Positions 43,598 to 55,982 of a DNA stretch of 64,000 bases are shown here, in pieces (within the stretch, counting starts at the first letter, position 1; every line of letters begins with the position of its first letter). Source of the stretch: CAVSRC01 sp963830205 (lineage in GTDB: Bacteria; Pseudomonadota; Alphaproteobacteria; Rhizobiales; Kaistiaceae); contig CAWHLP010000039.1 in NCBI GenBank assembly GCA_963830205.1, positions 47,227 through 111,226 of the forward strand, written 5' to 3'. The position numbers and the translations under genes are program-made. The notes beneath the pieces were generated by a model. That model did no database searches and had not been told where the DNA came from. It saw only the letters and a list, made by a program, of their open reading frames with translations.

Positions 43598-45261
43598 CCC
43601 GCCGCCTGTTCGCCGCAGTCGTGCTTGCTGCCGGCCTCGTGGCGGCCGTGGCGGCGCGTGCCGACGACATGAACCAGCCGGTGCCCAACGACATTCCGGA
43701 CATGCACGAGGAAGCGGTCGCTGCCGGCATCAACCACCAATACACCGGCGGCTGGGAGTTCTTCGTCGGCGGTGGCGTCGCCGCCTTCGATTGCAACGGC
43801 GACCGCAAGCCGGACCTCTTCTTCGCCGGCGGCACCAGCCTTGCCGAGCTCTACCGCAACGACAGCCCGACCGGCGGCGCGCTCAAGTTCACCAAGGTCG
43901 ACATGGGCATCCCGGTCGACGACTTGAAGAACGTCACCGGCGCCTATCCGCTCGATATCGACAATGACGGCCTGATGGACCTCGTCGTCCTGCGGTTGGG
44001 CCGCAACCTCATCCTCAAGGGCGAGCCCGACTGCAAGTTTCAGGTGGCCAACGGCCTGTTTGCCTTCGACGGAGGCCGGGACTGGACGACGGCCTTCACG
44101 GCGACCTGGGAGCAGGACCAGACCTTCCCGACGCTGGCCATCGGCAACTATGTCGACCGCATGGCGCCGGGCGCGCCGTGGGGCACCTGCGCCGACAGCT
44201 ACCTCGACCGTTCGACCTCGCGCGACAAGCCCGACTACAGCGATCCCGTCGCGCTGTCGCCGAGCTATTGCTCGCTGTCGATGCTGTTCACCGATTGGAA
44301 CCAGTCGGGCGTGCCATCGCTCCGGGTGACCAACGACCGCCAGTATTATCGCGGCGGCGAGGAGCAGATGTGGCACGTCGATCCGGGCAAGCCGCCGCGC
44401 CTCTACACGGCTTCCGAGGGCTGGCAGCACCTGTCGATCTACGGCATGGGCATCGCCCAGGCCAACCTCTTCGGCAACAACTACCCGGTCTATGCGCTGA
44501 CCTCGATGGGCGACACCAAGCTGCAGCAGTTGTCCGAGGAGGCCGATACCGATCGCCCGGTCTACAAGGACATCGCCTATCCCACGGGCGCCACCGCGGC
44601 GCGGCCCTATGCCGGCGGCGACGTGCGGCCGTCGACCGGCTGGCACAGCCAGTTCGCCGATTTCAACAATGACGGCCTGCTCGACCTGTTCATCGCCAAG
44701 GGCAACGTCGATGCGATGCCTGATTTCGCGTCCGACGATCCCGACAACCTGCTGCTCGGCCAGTGGGACAAGACCTTCACCGAGGTCGGCGGGCGCGCCG
44801 GCATTGCGCTGCCGCGCAAGGGTCGCGGCGCCGCCGCGATCGATCTCAACATGGACGGCATGCTCGACCTGGTGGTGGTCAACCGCGAGGCGCCGGTGAG
44901 CCTGTTCCGCAATCTCGGCACCAAGACCGCCTGGGGCGCCGACGAGCCGCTCGGCAACTGGCTCGAGATCGAGCTGGTCCAGTCAGCGGCCAACCGCAAC
45001 GCCGTCGGTGCCCACATCAACGTCAAGGCCGGCAACAACGTCATGGACCGTACCGTCTCCGTCGGCGGCGGCCATGCCTCCGGCCAGGCCGGCTTCGTCC
45101 ATGTTGGCCTGGGCACGGCGGAACGTGCCGAGGTCCGCGTCAAATGGCCGGACGGACAGTGGAGCGGCTCGTTCCGCGTCTTCGCCAACAACTTCGTCAG
45201 GATCGAGCGCGGCAAGGACGAGGCCGAGTACTGGCTGCCCGAGCCGCCGCCCGCCAACTGA
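43594..45261 (+). CDS. Exported FG-GAP/VCBS and ASPIC/UnbV-domain protein (CRTAC1-like)
   Basis: 555 residues. Signal peptide ends AARA. Calcium-binding FG-GAP repeats form a likely beta-propeller: AFDCNGDRKPDLFFAGG, LDIDNDGLMDLVVLRLG, DFNNDGLLDLFIAKG, DLNMDGMLDLVVVN. The C-terminal ASPIC/UnbV domain reads GNWLEIELVQSAANRNAVGA and VKWPDGQWSGSF. Such proteins bind surfaces, glycans or partner enzymes outside the cytoplasm. Its ATGA overlap with the di-haem gene suggests a complex with it; pairs of these two families do occur in bacteria. The long open extension upstream lies inside the di-haem gene. Confidence 0.88.
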   Translation: MTRRLFAAVVLAAGLVAAVAARADDMNQPVPNDIPDMHEEAVAAGINHQYTGGWEFFVGGGVAAFDCNGDRKPDLFFAGGTSLAELYRNDSPTGGALKFTKVDMGIPVDDLKNVTGAYPLDIDNDGLMDLVVLRLGRNLILKGEPDCKFQVANGLFAFDGGRDWTTAFTATWEQDQTFPTLAIGNYVDRMAPGAPWGTCADSYLDRSTSRDKPDYSDPVALSPSYCSLSMLFTDWNQSGVPSLRVTNDRQYYRGGEEQMWHVDPGKPPRLYTASEGWQHLSIYGMGIAQANLFGNNYPVYALTSMGDTKLQQLSEEADTDRPVYKDIAYPTGATAARPYAGGDVRPSTGWHSQFADFNNDGLLDLFIAKGNVDAMPDFASDDPDNLLLGQWDKTFTEVGGRAGIALPRKGRGAAAIDLNMDGMLDLVVVNREAPVSLFRNLGTKTAWGADEPLGNWLEIELVQSAANRNAVGAHINVKAGNNVMDRTVSVGGGHASGQAGFVHVGLGTAERAEVRVKWPDGQWSGSFRVFANNFVRIERGKDEAEYWLPEPPPAN

Positions 45262-45302
45262 CCGCACCCACCGAACCATCCAGAAAAACAAGAAGAACAC
45301 CC

Positions 45303-46706
45303 ATGACCGGCTCGCCAGCAGACGTGCGCCTCATCGAGGCGACCCTTCCCGAATTCGGTGTCCCCGACACCCGCCCCGAACTGCCGCCGTCGGTCTATGC
45401 CGGCCGGCTGGCGCGGCTCATGAGTGCCGTCGATGCGGCCTCGCTGTCGGCGCTGGTCGTCTATGGCGACCGCGAGCATTTCGCCAATCTCGCCTGGGCG
45501 ACCGGCTTCGATCCGCGCTTCGAGGAGGCGCTGCTCATCCTGGTGCCGGGCAGGGATGCGATGCTGCTTGCCGGGCCGGAGAATCAGGGCACCGGCCGCG
45601 CCGCGTCGGTCGCCCTCGATGTCCGGCTCTATCCGCCTTTCGGGCTGCTCGGTCAGGACCGCACGCGCACTCCGCCGCTCGCCGACCTGCTGGCCGAGGC
45701 CGGTATCACCCGCAATATGCGCGTCGGTATCGCCGGCTGGAAGTATTACGGTCCGCAGGAATCGGCCCATCCCGAGCAATGGATCGAGAGCCCGGCCTTC
45801 ATCGTCGACACCTTGCGCCGGCTGACCGGGGAGGGCGGCGCGGTGGTCAATGCGACGGCGCTCTTCATGCACGCCAGCATGGGCCTCAGGGCCATCAACG
45901 AGATCGACCAGCTTGCCGCCTTCGAGTTCGCCGCCGTCCAGGTTTCCGAAGGGGTCAAGCGCGTCCTCACCGGCCTCAAGGTCGGCATGCGCGAGGCGGA
46001 AGCCGCGACCTTGATGCGGCCGATCGGCATGCCCTTGAGCTGCCACCTGATGCTCTCGGCCGGTCCGCGCGCGGCGCTCGGCCTCGGCAGCCCCCTCGAC
46101 CGGCCGATCGAACGCGGCGATCCCTTCACCGCGGCTTATGGCGTCTGGGGTGCGCTCACCTCCCGCGCCGGCTTCGTCGCCGAAGGTCCGGACGATCTGC
46201 CGGAGGCGATTCGCGACTATGTCGCGCGTGTGCCCGCGCCCTATTTCGCCTGTGCCGCCGAGTGGTACGAGACGATTGGCATCGGCGTCACCGGCGCCAC
46301 CATGGACGCCCTGGTGAAGCGCCACCTCGGCGATCCCTTCTTCAATGTCGGGCTTAATCCCGGCCATCTCATCCATCTCGACGAATGGATGAACACGCCG
46401 ATCTATCCGGGCAGCGCCGAGACGTTGCGCTCCGGCCAGGCGTTGCAGATCGACATCATTCCGGCGACCGGCACGCAATGGTTCACATCGAACATCGAGG
46501 ATGGCATTGCGCTGCTCGATGAGCGTGGCCGTGCCGAATTCGCCGAGCGCCACCCGGGCGCCTGGCAGCGCGTCCAGGCCCGCCGCGCCTTCATGGCCGA
46601 CGTTCTGGGCATCCACCTGAAGCCGGAGGTTCTCCCCTTCAGCAATCTCGCCGGCTGGCTGCCGCCGTTCGTCCTGGCACCGGGGCGGGGCCTCAGCCTG
46701 CGCTGA
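45303..46706 (+). CDS. M24-family (creatinase/prolidase-fold) protein
   Basis: 467 residues. N-terminal creatinase-like domain (about 30-190: ALVVYGDREHFANLAWATGF) and a pita-bread C-terminal domain (about 205-460). Of the five metal ligands of M24 peptidases, the first two Asp appear replaced: the block GDPFTAAYGVWGALTSRAGF has Ala and Leu where they belong. The His (NPGHLIHLDEW) and a late Glu (SNIEDGIALLDERG) remain. It may therefore be metal-free, like creatinase, or inactive. It is the last gene of the run that begins at xylF, 41 bases after the FG-GAP gene. Confidence 0.82.
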   Translation: MTGSPADVRLIEATLPEFGVPDTRPELPPSVYAGRLARLMSAVDAASLSALVVYGDREHFANLAWATGFDPRFEEALLILVPGRDAMLLAGPENQGTGRAASVALDVRLYPPFGLLGQDRTRTPPLADLLAEAGITRNMRVGIAGWKYYGPQESAHPEQWIESPAFIVDTLRRLTGEGGAVVNATALFMHASMGLRAINEIDQLAAFEFAAVQVSEGVKRVLTGLKVGMREAEAATLMRPIGMPLSCHLMLSAGPRAALGLGSPLDRPIERGDPFTAAYGVWGALTSRAGFVAEGPDDLPEAIRDYVARVPAPYFACAAEWYETIGIGVTGATMDALVKRHLGDPFFNVGLNPGHLIHLDEWMNTPIYPGSAETLRSGQALQIDIIPATGTQWFTSNIEDGIALLDERGRAEFAERHPGAWQRVQARRAFMADVLGIHLKPEVLPFSNLAGWLPPFVLAPGRGLSLR

Positions 46707-46715
46707 GCGGCAGCA

Positions 46716-47039
46716 TCAGTTCTCCGGCAACCCCTTGCCCGCCGGCGCGCAGTAGGCGGTCTCCAGCGCGCCGATGACCAGCAGAACCTCCGGCCGGGCG
46801 ATGTGGTAGTAGACCGTCGTTCCCTCACGCCGCGATTCCACCAGGCCGTCGGCCCTCAGCCGCATGAGCTGCTGCGACATGGGCACCTGCTCGACGCCGC
46901 CGAGCAGGCTGCGCAGCTCGGACACCGACTTCTCGCCGTTGCCCAGCGCGCACAGGACCAATAGCCGCTGCGGGTGCGAGAGGCTGCGCATCAGGCCCGC
47001 CGCCATGTCGCTGGCCGGGATCATCTCCTTCACATTCAT
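46716..47039 (-). CDS. ArsR-family regulator of the BigR/SqrR persulfide-sensor type
   Basis: 107 residues. Winged HTH with VPMSQQLMRLRADGLVESRR as recognition region. Two cysteines, Cys30 (LLVLCALGNGEKSVSEL) and Cys97 (TAYCAP), sit where BigR, YgaV and SqrR have the pair that forms a tetrasulfide bridge with reactive sulfur; spacing 67 against 66 in SqrR. It lacks the CxC metal site of ArsR proper. Divergent from a DUF2892 gene, and likely represses it and the RND genes beyond. The ATG chosen begins MNVKEMIPAS; longer upstream frames run into the intergenic region. Confidence 0.85.
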   Translation of the reverse strand: MNVKEMIPASDMAAGLMRSLSHPQRLLVLCALGNGEKSVSELRSLLGGVEQVPMSQQLMRLRADGLVESRREGTTVYYHIARPEVLLVIGALETAYCAPAGKGLPEN

Positions 47040-47065
47040 GTTCTTGAATTTATTATCTTTGAATG
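47034..47065. promoter_or_regulatory. AT-rich candidate operator with ATTC/GAAT half-sites
   Basis: The start-proximal region has ATTC-N8-GAAT (47034-47049) and a further GAATG at 47061-47065, within an AT-rich stretch (TTTATTATCTTTG) unusual for this GC-rich window. This is a fitting place for the ArsR-type repressor to block both divergent promoters. The exact boundaries are a guess. Confidence 0.4.
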
Positions 47066-47156
47066 CTAGATGCAAGTGCGACTGCCGGGCGATCCAGCCA
47101 TTCGGACATTCGGGTGGCGGCATTCCGGCGCCTACGAATCTCGCAGGAGTTGTAAC

Positions 47157-47363
47157 ATGACCCTCGAACGCGCCATTTTCGTTGTGGCTGGCTCTTTGGT
47201 TCTGGCGTCCGTCGCGCTCGGCTATTTCGTCTCGCCCTACTGGTTCCTGCTCACCGCCTTCGTCGGGCTCAACATGGTCCAGTCGGCTTTCACCGGCATC
47301 TGCCCGGCGAAGAATGTGCTGCGCATGCTCGGCCTGAAATCGCAAGCCGCCGGCAGCCACTGA
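47157..47363 (+). CDS. DUF2892 (YgaP-type transmembrane) small membrane protein
   Basis: 68 residues with two membrane helices (about 6-24 and 27-45): TLERAIFVVAGSLVLASVAL, then FLLTAFVGLNMVQSAFTG, and the conserved cytoplasmic ICPAKNVLRMLGL with a Cys. DUF2892 forms the membrane part of the sulfurtransferase YgaP and often lies in sulfide-response operons controlled by BigR/YgaV-type repressors, which matches the divergent regulator. CAGGAG is nine bases before the ATG. Confidence 0.88.
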   Translation: MTLERAIFVVAGSLVLASVALGYFVSPYWFLLTAFVGLNMVQSAFTGICPAKNVLRMLGLKSQAAGSH

Positions 47364-47432
47364 CCGTTCCGCTTCGCCCAGAGACATCGATCGGCCGCTG
47401 ACGGGCGGCCCCTCGCTACCCGGAGTCTGCCC

Positions 47433-48458
47433 ATGAGGGCCCGCCCTGCCATCCTCGCGATGGCCGCCATCTGCATTGCCGCGTTCGCCGGAGAGGTCGC
47501 CCGAGCGGCCGAATTCACTGTCACGCCGCTCAGCATCGAGGATCTCAAGGCCGTCTTCGGCGAGGTCAGGAGCCGCCATGTCGTGCCGGCACGCACGCGC
47601 ATCGGCGGCACCATCGCCGAAATCACGGTGACCGAGGGAACCGAGGTCACCAAGGGCGAGGTCATTGCCCGCATTGTCGACCCCAAGATCGCATTGCAGA
47701 TCGATGCGGCCGACTCCGACATCAAGGCCGTCAGCTCGCAACTCGACAGCGCTCAAGTCGCGCTCGATCGGGCCCAGAGCCTCTTCAAGACCGGTGCGAC
47801 CACCAAGGCAGTGCTCGATCAGGCGCAGACCCAGGTTGACGTGCTCACCAGTCAGCTCGCCTCGGCAAAATCGAAGCGCGATGTTCTCAGCCAGCAGGCG
47901 GCCGAAGGCGACACGGTCGCCCCCGAAAATGGCCGCGTTATCGCCGTGCCGGTGACGCTGGGTTCGGTGGTGCTGCCGGGTGATTTCGATCGCCACCGTT
48001 GCCGGCGGCGGCTATTTCCTGCGCCTGTCGCTGCCCGAGCGCCACGCCACCGCAATCGCCGAAGGCGGCACGGTGCTCGTCGGCGAGCGGGTGCTGTCGG
48101 CCGACATCGGCACCGGTGCCGGCCCCGATCCGGCCAAGGCGCGCACCGGCAAGCTGGTCAAGATTTATCCGGAGATCACCGACGGCCGCGTGCTCGCCGA
48201 TGTCGAGGTCGACGGCCTCGGCGACTATTTCGTCGGCGAGCGCACGCTGGTCTGGGTGCCTGTCGCCCACCGACAGGTGCTCGCCGTACCGGACGCGGCG
48301 GTGACCACCCGCCACGGCGTCGACTACGTCCGCCTGGGCGGCGCCAAGGAAGCGCCGGTCGATGTCGCCGTCATCCTCGGCGAGACCTTCGAGCGCGACG
48401 GTGCGCAGTTGACCGAAATCCTCACCGGCTTGCAGGCCGGCGACAAGGTGCTGGTGCC

Positions 48459-48462
<4 letters not shown>
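47433..48462 (+). CDS. RND efflux periplasmic adaptor (membrane fusion protein), one frameshift
   Basis: About 342 residues after repair. Signal peptide ends GEVARAAE. Biotinyl/lipoyl half-motifs flank a coiled coil (GTIAEITVTEGTEVTKGEVI, then DIKAVSSQLDSAQVALDRAQ). The frame breaks in a GGG run at 47978-47980; the continuation ISIATVAGGGYFLRLSLPER is in the next frame and completes the beta-barrel, ending LQAGDKVLVP. If not repaired, the frame runs on into the RND gene and imitates a 1,418-residue fusion. It joins the inner-membrane pump to an outer-membrane channel. No TolC-like gene is nearby. Confidence 0.88.
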
Positions 48463-51689
<3,227 letters not shown>

Positions 51690-51695
51690 ACGGCC

Positions 51696-51717
51696 GGCCC
51701 CGGTGGAAGCCGGGGCC
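51696..51717 (+). terminator. Terminator between the convergent RND and CRYL1-like genes
   Basis: GGCCCCGG / CCGGGGCC stem of eight GC pairs with a six-base loop, six bases after the RND stop. No clear T-run follows. Confidence 0.6.
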
Positions 51718-51754
51718 GCCATCTTCAGCCGCCAGAGGCGTCGGCGCGCCGCCC

Positions 51755-52702
51755 TCAGTCGCCGATCTCATCCTTGGCCGCGCGCTTGTGGGCGGCGAGC
51801 GCCATCAGCCGGCGGTCGCGCCAGGCTGCCCGCTTGCCGAGGTCGCTGCGCGCCAGGCGCGCCTGCCGCTCCTTCTCGATCGTGTCGACCACCGGGCCGG
51901 TCCACTCGGCGCGGCGCGTCTGTTGCGCGAACAGGTGATCGTAGATGCCGTGATAGCGCGCCACGTAGTCGCGCACGCCGCCGGGCGCATTGAGGTCGAT
52001 GGTCTCGAACGGCCCCATGAAGCTCCAGCGCAGCGCCAGCCCCTCGCGGACCGCCACGTCCACGTCCTCGACCGAGGCGGCGCCGTCGGCGACCAGCCGG
52101 AAGGCCTCCTGCAACAGCGCCCCCTGCAGGCGGTTGACGACGAAGCCGTCGATCTCTTGCCTGAGCACGATCGGCGCATGGCCGGCGCCTGCCATGATCT
52201 GCCGCGTCCGCTCCACCGTCTCAGCAGAGGTCCACGGTGCCGGCACGATCTCCACCGCCGGCACCAGATACGGCGGGTTGATGGGATGGGCGACGAGGCA
52301 GCGCGCCCGGCCCGCGAGTCCCTCGGTGAAGGCGGAGGGGAGCAGTGCCGAGGTGGAGCTTGCGATCACCGCATCGGCCGGCGCTTGCCGGTCGAGTTCG
52401 GCGAAGACCGCCCGCTTGGTGTCGAGATCCTCCGGCGTGTTCTCCTGCACATGGCTGGCGCCGGCCAGTGCCTCGCCAAGGTCCGCGACGCCATGAATGC
52501 GCTGGCGCACCGCGGCTGGCGCAGCGCCGTCGAGCAAATCGAAGCCGGCCAGCTCTTCCAGCGCGCCGTCGATGAAGGCGAGGGCCGCCTCGACCTGTCC
52601 GGCGTTGGCGTCGGTCAGCGCCACTTCGGTGCCGGCGCGGGCGAAGCTCAGCGCCCAGGCGCGGCCGATGAGGCCGGCGCCGACGATTGCAACCTTGGTC
52701 AT
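51755..52702 (-). CDS. 3-hydroxyacyl-CoA dehydrogenase-family enzyme, CRYL1/L-gulonate 3-dehydrogenase-like
   Basis: 315 residues. NAD site VAIVGAGLIGRAWALSFARA, catalytic region IASSTSALLPSAFTEG and VAHPINPPYLVPAVEIVPAP, then the C-terminal domain VVNRLQGALLQEAFRLV and LRWSFMGPFETIDLNAPGG. The last block resembles lambda-crystallin (L-gulonate 3-dehydrogenase) more than fatty-acid HADH; carnitine 3-dehydrogenases are also related. The substrate is open. It lies 40 bases downstream of the glutamate-type dehydrogenase on the same strand. Confidence 0.85.
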   Translation of the reverse strand: MTKVAIVGAGLIGRAWALSFARAGTEVALTDANAGQVEAALAFIDGALEELAGFDLLDGAAPAAVRQRIHGVADLGEALAGASHVQENTPEDLDTKRAVFAELDRQAPADAVIASSTSALLPSAFTEGLAGRARCLVAHPINPPYLVPAVEIVPAPWTSAETVERTRQIMAGAGHAPIVLRQEIDGFVVNRLQGALLQEAFRLVADGAASVEDVDVAVREGLALRWSFMGPFETIDLNAPGGVRDYVARYHGIYDHLFAQQTRRAEWTGPVVDTIEKERQARLARSDLGKRAAWRDRRLMALAAHKRAAKDEIGD

Positions 52703-52742
52703 GGATCAACTCCCTCGTGCTGCGCCGTCCTGCTGGTCGCTG

Positions 52743-54008
52743 TCACGGGAACAGCCCGCGCGTGCGCTTGGTCTCCCACACCCTGGCGACGCCGATCGCC
52801 ATTGCCGCCGTGCGATGCGAAACGCCCTCCCGCGCGGCGCGATCGAGCACGCGGCGGAAGGCATCGTCGAGCAGGCGGTGCAGCCGGTCGAGAACCTCGG
52901 GGCGCCCCCAGAAGAACTGCTGCAGGTCCTGCACCCACTCGAAATAGCTGACGATGACGCCGCCGGCATTGCACAGGATGTCGGGAATGACGAAGACGTC
53001 GCCGCGTTCCTCGAGCAGCCGGTCGGCCTCCGGCGTGGTCGGCCCGTTGGCGGCCTCCGCCAGGATGCGGCAGCTGAGGCGGCCGGCGTTCTTCTCGTTG
53101 ATCACGCGCTCGACCGCCGCCGGCACCAGCACGTCGCAGGGCTGGACGAGCAGGAGGTCGGGCTCGATGGCAAGCTCGCTGGAGAAGCCGGCGAGCACGC
53201 GGTGCTTGCGCATGTGCTCCAGCAGTGCTGCGACATCGAGCCCCGCCGGCGAGTAGTAGGCGGCGGTGTGGTCGCTGACCCCGACGATGCGCACGCCGCG
53301 TTCGGCCAGCGCCGTGGCGGCGTTGCTGCCGACATTGCCGAAGCCCTGCACGATCGCCGTTGCGCCGGCAATCGGCAGGTTCAGCCGTTCCATCGCCCGC
53401 CCGATGAGATGGGCGACGCCCAGCCCGGTCGCCTCGCGCCGGCCCTCGATGCCGCCCATGCCGATCGGCTTGCCGGTCACGATCTCGGTGACCGTCTGGC
53501 CCTGGTACATGGAATAGGTGTCCATGAACCAGGCCATGACCTGCTCGTCGGTGCCGAGATCGGGCGCCATGATGTCCGTCTTCGGCCCCACGAACGGGAT
53601 CATCTCCTGCATGTAGCGGCGCGACAGGGCCTCCAGCTCGCGTACCGAAAGCGCGTTGCGGTCGACGGCGACGCCGCCCTTGGCGCCGCCATAGGGCAGG
53701 CCGACCAGGGCGCATTTCCAGCTCATCCAGATCGCCAGTGCCGCTACCTCGCCGATGGTCAGCGAACTGGCGAAGCGCGTGCCGCCCTTGGTCGGCCCGA
53801 GCGTCAGGTGGTGCTGGACGCGGAACCCCTGGAAGACCTCGGTCGAGCCATCGTCGCGATGGATGGGGCAGGAGACCGCGAGCGAGCGCTTCGGGTAGAA
53901 GACCCGGTCGCGATCGCCCTCCGGCATGTCCAGGTGGTCGGCAACGCCGTCGAACTGCCGGCGCGCCATGTCGAAGACCGGATCGTTGAACAATGGCATC
54001 GCGGACAT
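52743..54008 (-). CDS. Glu/Leu/Phe/Val dehydrogenase (glutamate dehydrogenase type)
   Basis: 421 residues. Substrate domain: GFRVQHHLTLGPTKGGTRFA, then CALVGLPYGGAKGGVAVD with the catalytic Lys region, and MAPDLGTDEQVMAWFMDTYS. NAD domain: ATAIVQGFGNVGSNAATALA, and ILAEAANGPTTPEAD. Length and motifs fit the NAD-dependent GudB/RocG branch, which oxidises glutamate to 2-oxoglutarate. With PutA elsewhere in the window, glutamate catabolism is well represented. Start ATG is followed by SAMPLFNDPVFDM. Confidence 0.92.
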   Translation of the reverse strand: MSAMPLFNDPVFDMARRQFDGVADHLDMPEGDRDRVFYPKRSLAVSCPIHRDDGSTEVFQGFRVQHHLTLGPTKGGTRFASSLTIGEVAALAIWMSWKCALVGLPYGGAKGGVAVDRNALSVRELEALSRRYMQEMIPFVGPKTDIMAPDLGTDEQVMAWFMDTYSMYQGQTVTEIVTGKPIGMGGIEGRREATGLGVAHLIGRAMERLNLPIAGATAIVQGFGNVGSNAATALAERGVRIVGVSDHTAAYYSPAGLDVAALLEHMRKHRVLAGFSSELAIEPDLLLVQPCDVLVPAAVERVINEKNAGRLSCRILAEAANGPTTPEADRLLEERGDVFVIPDILCNAGGVIVSYFEWVQDLQQFFWGRPEVLDRLHRLLDDAFRRVLDRAAREGVSHRTAAMAIGVARVWETKRTRGLFP

Positions 54009-54134
54009 GGCTTGGGTTGCTCCCTGCTTCGCCCGAATCGCTTCGGTTTTGCCCCTCGGCCTGGACTACGGCTCCCCGATTGCAGCCGCAACGAGGCGTC
54101 GGTAGACGAAAGCCGAAAGCTGCCGCCTTCTACA

Positions 54135-55832
54135 CTAGCCCCCTGACGCGATCCTCGCAGGCTCAGGCCTGCCGATCATCGTGATGACGCTCTGCACCGC
54201 CGAAGCGATACCGCGATCGGCACGCAGGATCCGCCACCTTCCGCCTGCCATCGCCCCAGCTTGCGCGAACTCGGCGAGGAGCTTGTTCAGGAAGGCCTCA
54301 TCGGTCGTGTGGTCGATCAGCAGGATCACCCGATCGAGCAGGTTCATCTTCGCCAGGGCGGTGAGCTCGTAGATGCACCCGGTGTTCTTCGCCGTGAAGC
54401 CGCGCAGATCCATCAGCACCGCGTCGGCGTCGCCCATCAGCCGTGCGACGGCAAAACGCCAAGCCTCGGGGCCACAGAACAGGCTGTCGATGCGAAAGCG
54501 ACCGTCAGGGTCCGGACCGTGATCGATGGCCGCGATCCGGCGATCGAGGTCCTGTTGCGAATGGATGAAATTCGCGCGCAGCTGGCCCGAGACGAAATCG
54601 AGAAAGTCGTGGAGATCGAGCGCGCTCGTCGCGAGGTCGGGGCCGGCGATGAGCTCGATATTGCCGGCGTAGCGCCAGCGCGTCGCCAGCAGGTCGAACA
54701 GCGGTTCGCTGCGCCGCCGCGTTCCGAACACTCTGAGGAGGAGCAGCTGCGGCGCTTCGCATCGGGCTGCCGCCCTGCGCAGCGGCGCCAGGCCGAAATG
54801 GGTGATCGCCTTGTAGGCGACGAATGTCGCGGCACCGGCGAAGCCGATGAGTCCTCGACCCGCGACCAGAGGGACGCAGAAGAAGAGGGTCGTCAGCAGC
54901 CAGAGCGAATCGAACATCAGGCCCTGGTCGCTGATCTTCTTGGCTGAGTAGGCCGCGACCAGCCACCGGACGAAGCGCCAGGCGACGAAGGCGAAGAGAA
55001 GCACGCCGATGAGCTGCGTGCCGTAGACGACGATCACGACATCCGGGCCGTTGCTCAGCGCTGGCAGCCACTCGCCCAGCGCGGCTGCGATCGGGCCCAG
55101 GATTCCCGATGCCCATTTCGGCGCCGACACGTAGGCTGCGCTGACCAGGGCGGCCCCCGATACCGCGATGGTCATGAACAGCAGGATCAGCGGTCCGACG
55201 TTGCGCACGCGCCGGTTCAGAAAGACCGTCAGGAAGAGCGAGCTGGGGACATCCAGCGCCCACAGGAACAGCGGCTGCGCATAGGCGGGCAGCGTCATGT
55301 CGATCGGCGATGACAGATGCAGCGGTGGCGTCTTGGAGAAGAAGCCGCCCCAGAGGCAAAGAAGGCCGAGTCCGGCGAAATAGGCCAGCACCGTCAGGCC
55401 CTGCCGGGCGCGATCGGGCCCCCAGAACAGGACGAGCGTGAGGAGGGTGGGCCAGGCAAAGGCCCAGAACGCCACCAGGCTGCGCAGCGGGAGGAAATCG
55501 ATCTCCCACATTGAAAGCTGGATGACGACGCTCAGGCCCGCATGGGTCAATCCGGCAATGGCGTACACGATGGCCGCGCGGCCATAGGCGGCGTCGCCAG
55601 CGCGCAAAGCGTCCGGAAGGTACTTGGCGGCGCTCGCGGAGCGGCCGGCAGGCGGCGAAGGCTCGAACGCCTCAAAGAAGTCGCCGGATCCCGCGCCATG
55701 AGGGAGCGCGCCCGCCGCCATATGGTGTCGAACCCTGCGGCGGTAGAGAACCACCAGCACGGGGGCGACGATCAATGTCAGCAAACCGGCGAGCAGGAGA
55801 TAGAGGCTGATCAGGCCCGGCAGTGTCGCCAC
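54135..55832 (-). CDS. Unknown polytopic membrane protein with soluble C-terminal domain
   Basis: 565 residues from a GTG start (GGAG seven bases before). Roughly nine membrane helices occupy residues 5-350. The soluble part (about 360-560) begins QLLLLRVFGTRRRSEPLFDL and contains IELIAGPDLATSALDLHDFL. Its core AVLMDLRGFTAKNTGCIYEL, then NLLDRVILLIDHTTD, recalls the nucleoside 2-deoxyribosyltransferase/TIR-type alpha-beta fold (a D..DLR strand, an acidic residue in a GCxYEL helix, a hydrophobic strand ending in D). No named family recognised. It stands alone between the glutamate-type dehydrogenase and a tRNA. Confidence 0.7.
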   Translation of the reverse strand: MATLPGLISLYLLLAGLLTLIVAPVLVVLYRRRVRHHMAAGALPHGAGSGDFFEAFEPSPPAGRSASAAKYLPDALRAGDAAYGRAAIVYAIAGLTHAGLSVVIQLSMWEIDFLPLRSLVAFWAFAWPTLLTLVLFWGPDRARQGLTVLAYFAGLGLLCLWGGFFSKTPPLHLSSPIDMTLPAYAQPLFLWALDVPSSLFLTVFLNRRVRNVGPLILLFMTIAVSGAALVSAAYVSAPKWASGILGPIAAALGEWLPALSNGPDVVIVVYGTQLIGVLLFAFVAWRFVRWLVAAYSAKKISDQGLMFDSLWLLTTLFFCVPLVAGRGLIGFAGAATFVAYKAITHFGLAPLRRAAARCEAPQLLLLRVFGTRRRSEPLFDLLATRWRYAGNIELIAGPDLATSALDLHDFLDFVSGQLRANFIHSQQDLDRRIAAIDHGPDPDGRFRIDSLFCGPEAWRFAVARLMGDADAVLMDLRGFTAKNTGCIYELTALAKMNLLDRVILLIDHTTDEAFLNKLLAEFAQAGAMAGGRWRILRADRGIASAVQSVITMIGRPEPARIASGG

Positions 55833-55982
55833 GGTCGTCTCCGTGCTCCTCAGCCTATCCGGACATCCGTCTTCGGCGGCCGCGGGAACCGCGCGCCCAG
55901 ACAGCGTGTACCCTGACTTCGAACGATCTGGAAGACGTCCGATGTGATGCCGGAACTAAAGATAATTCAAAGGCTTAGGGAA

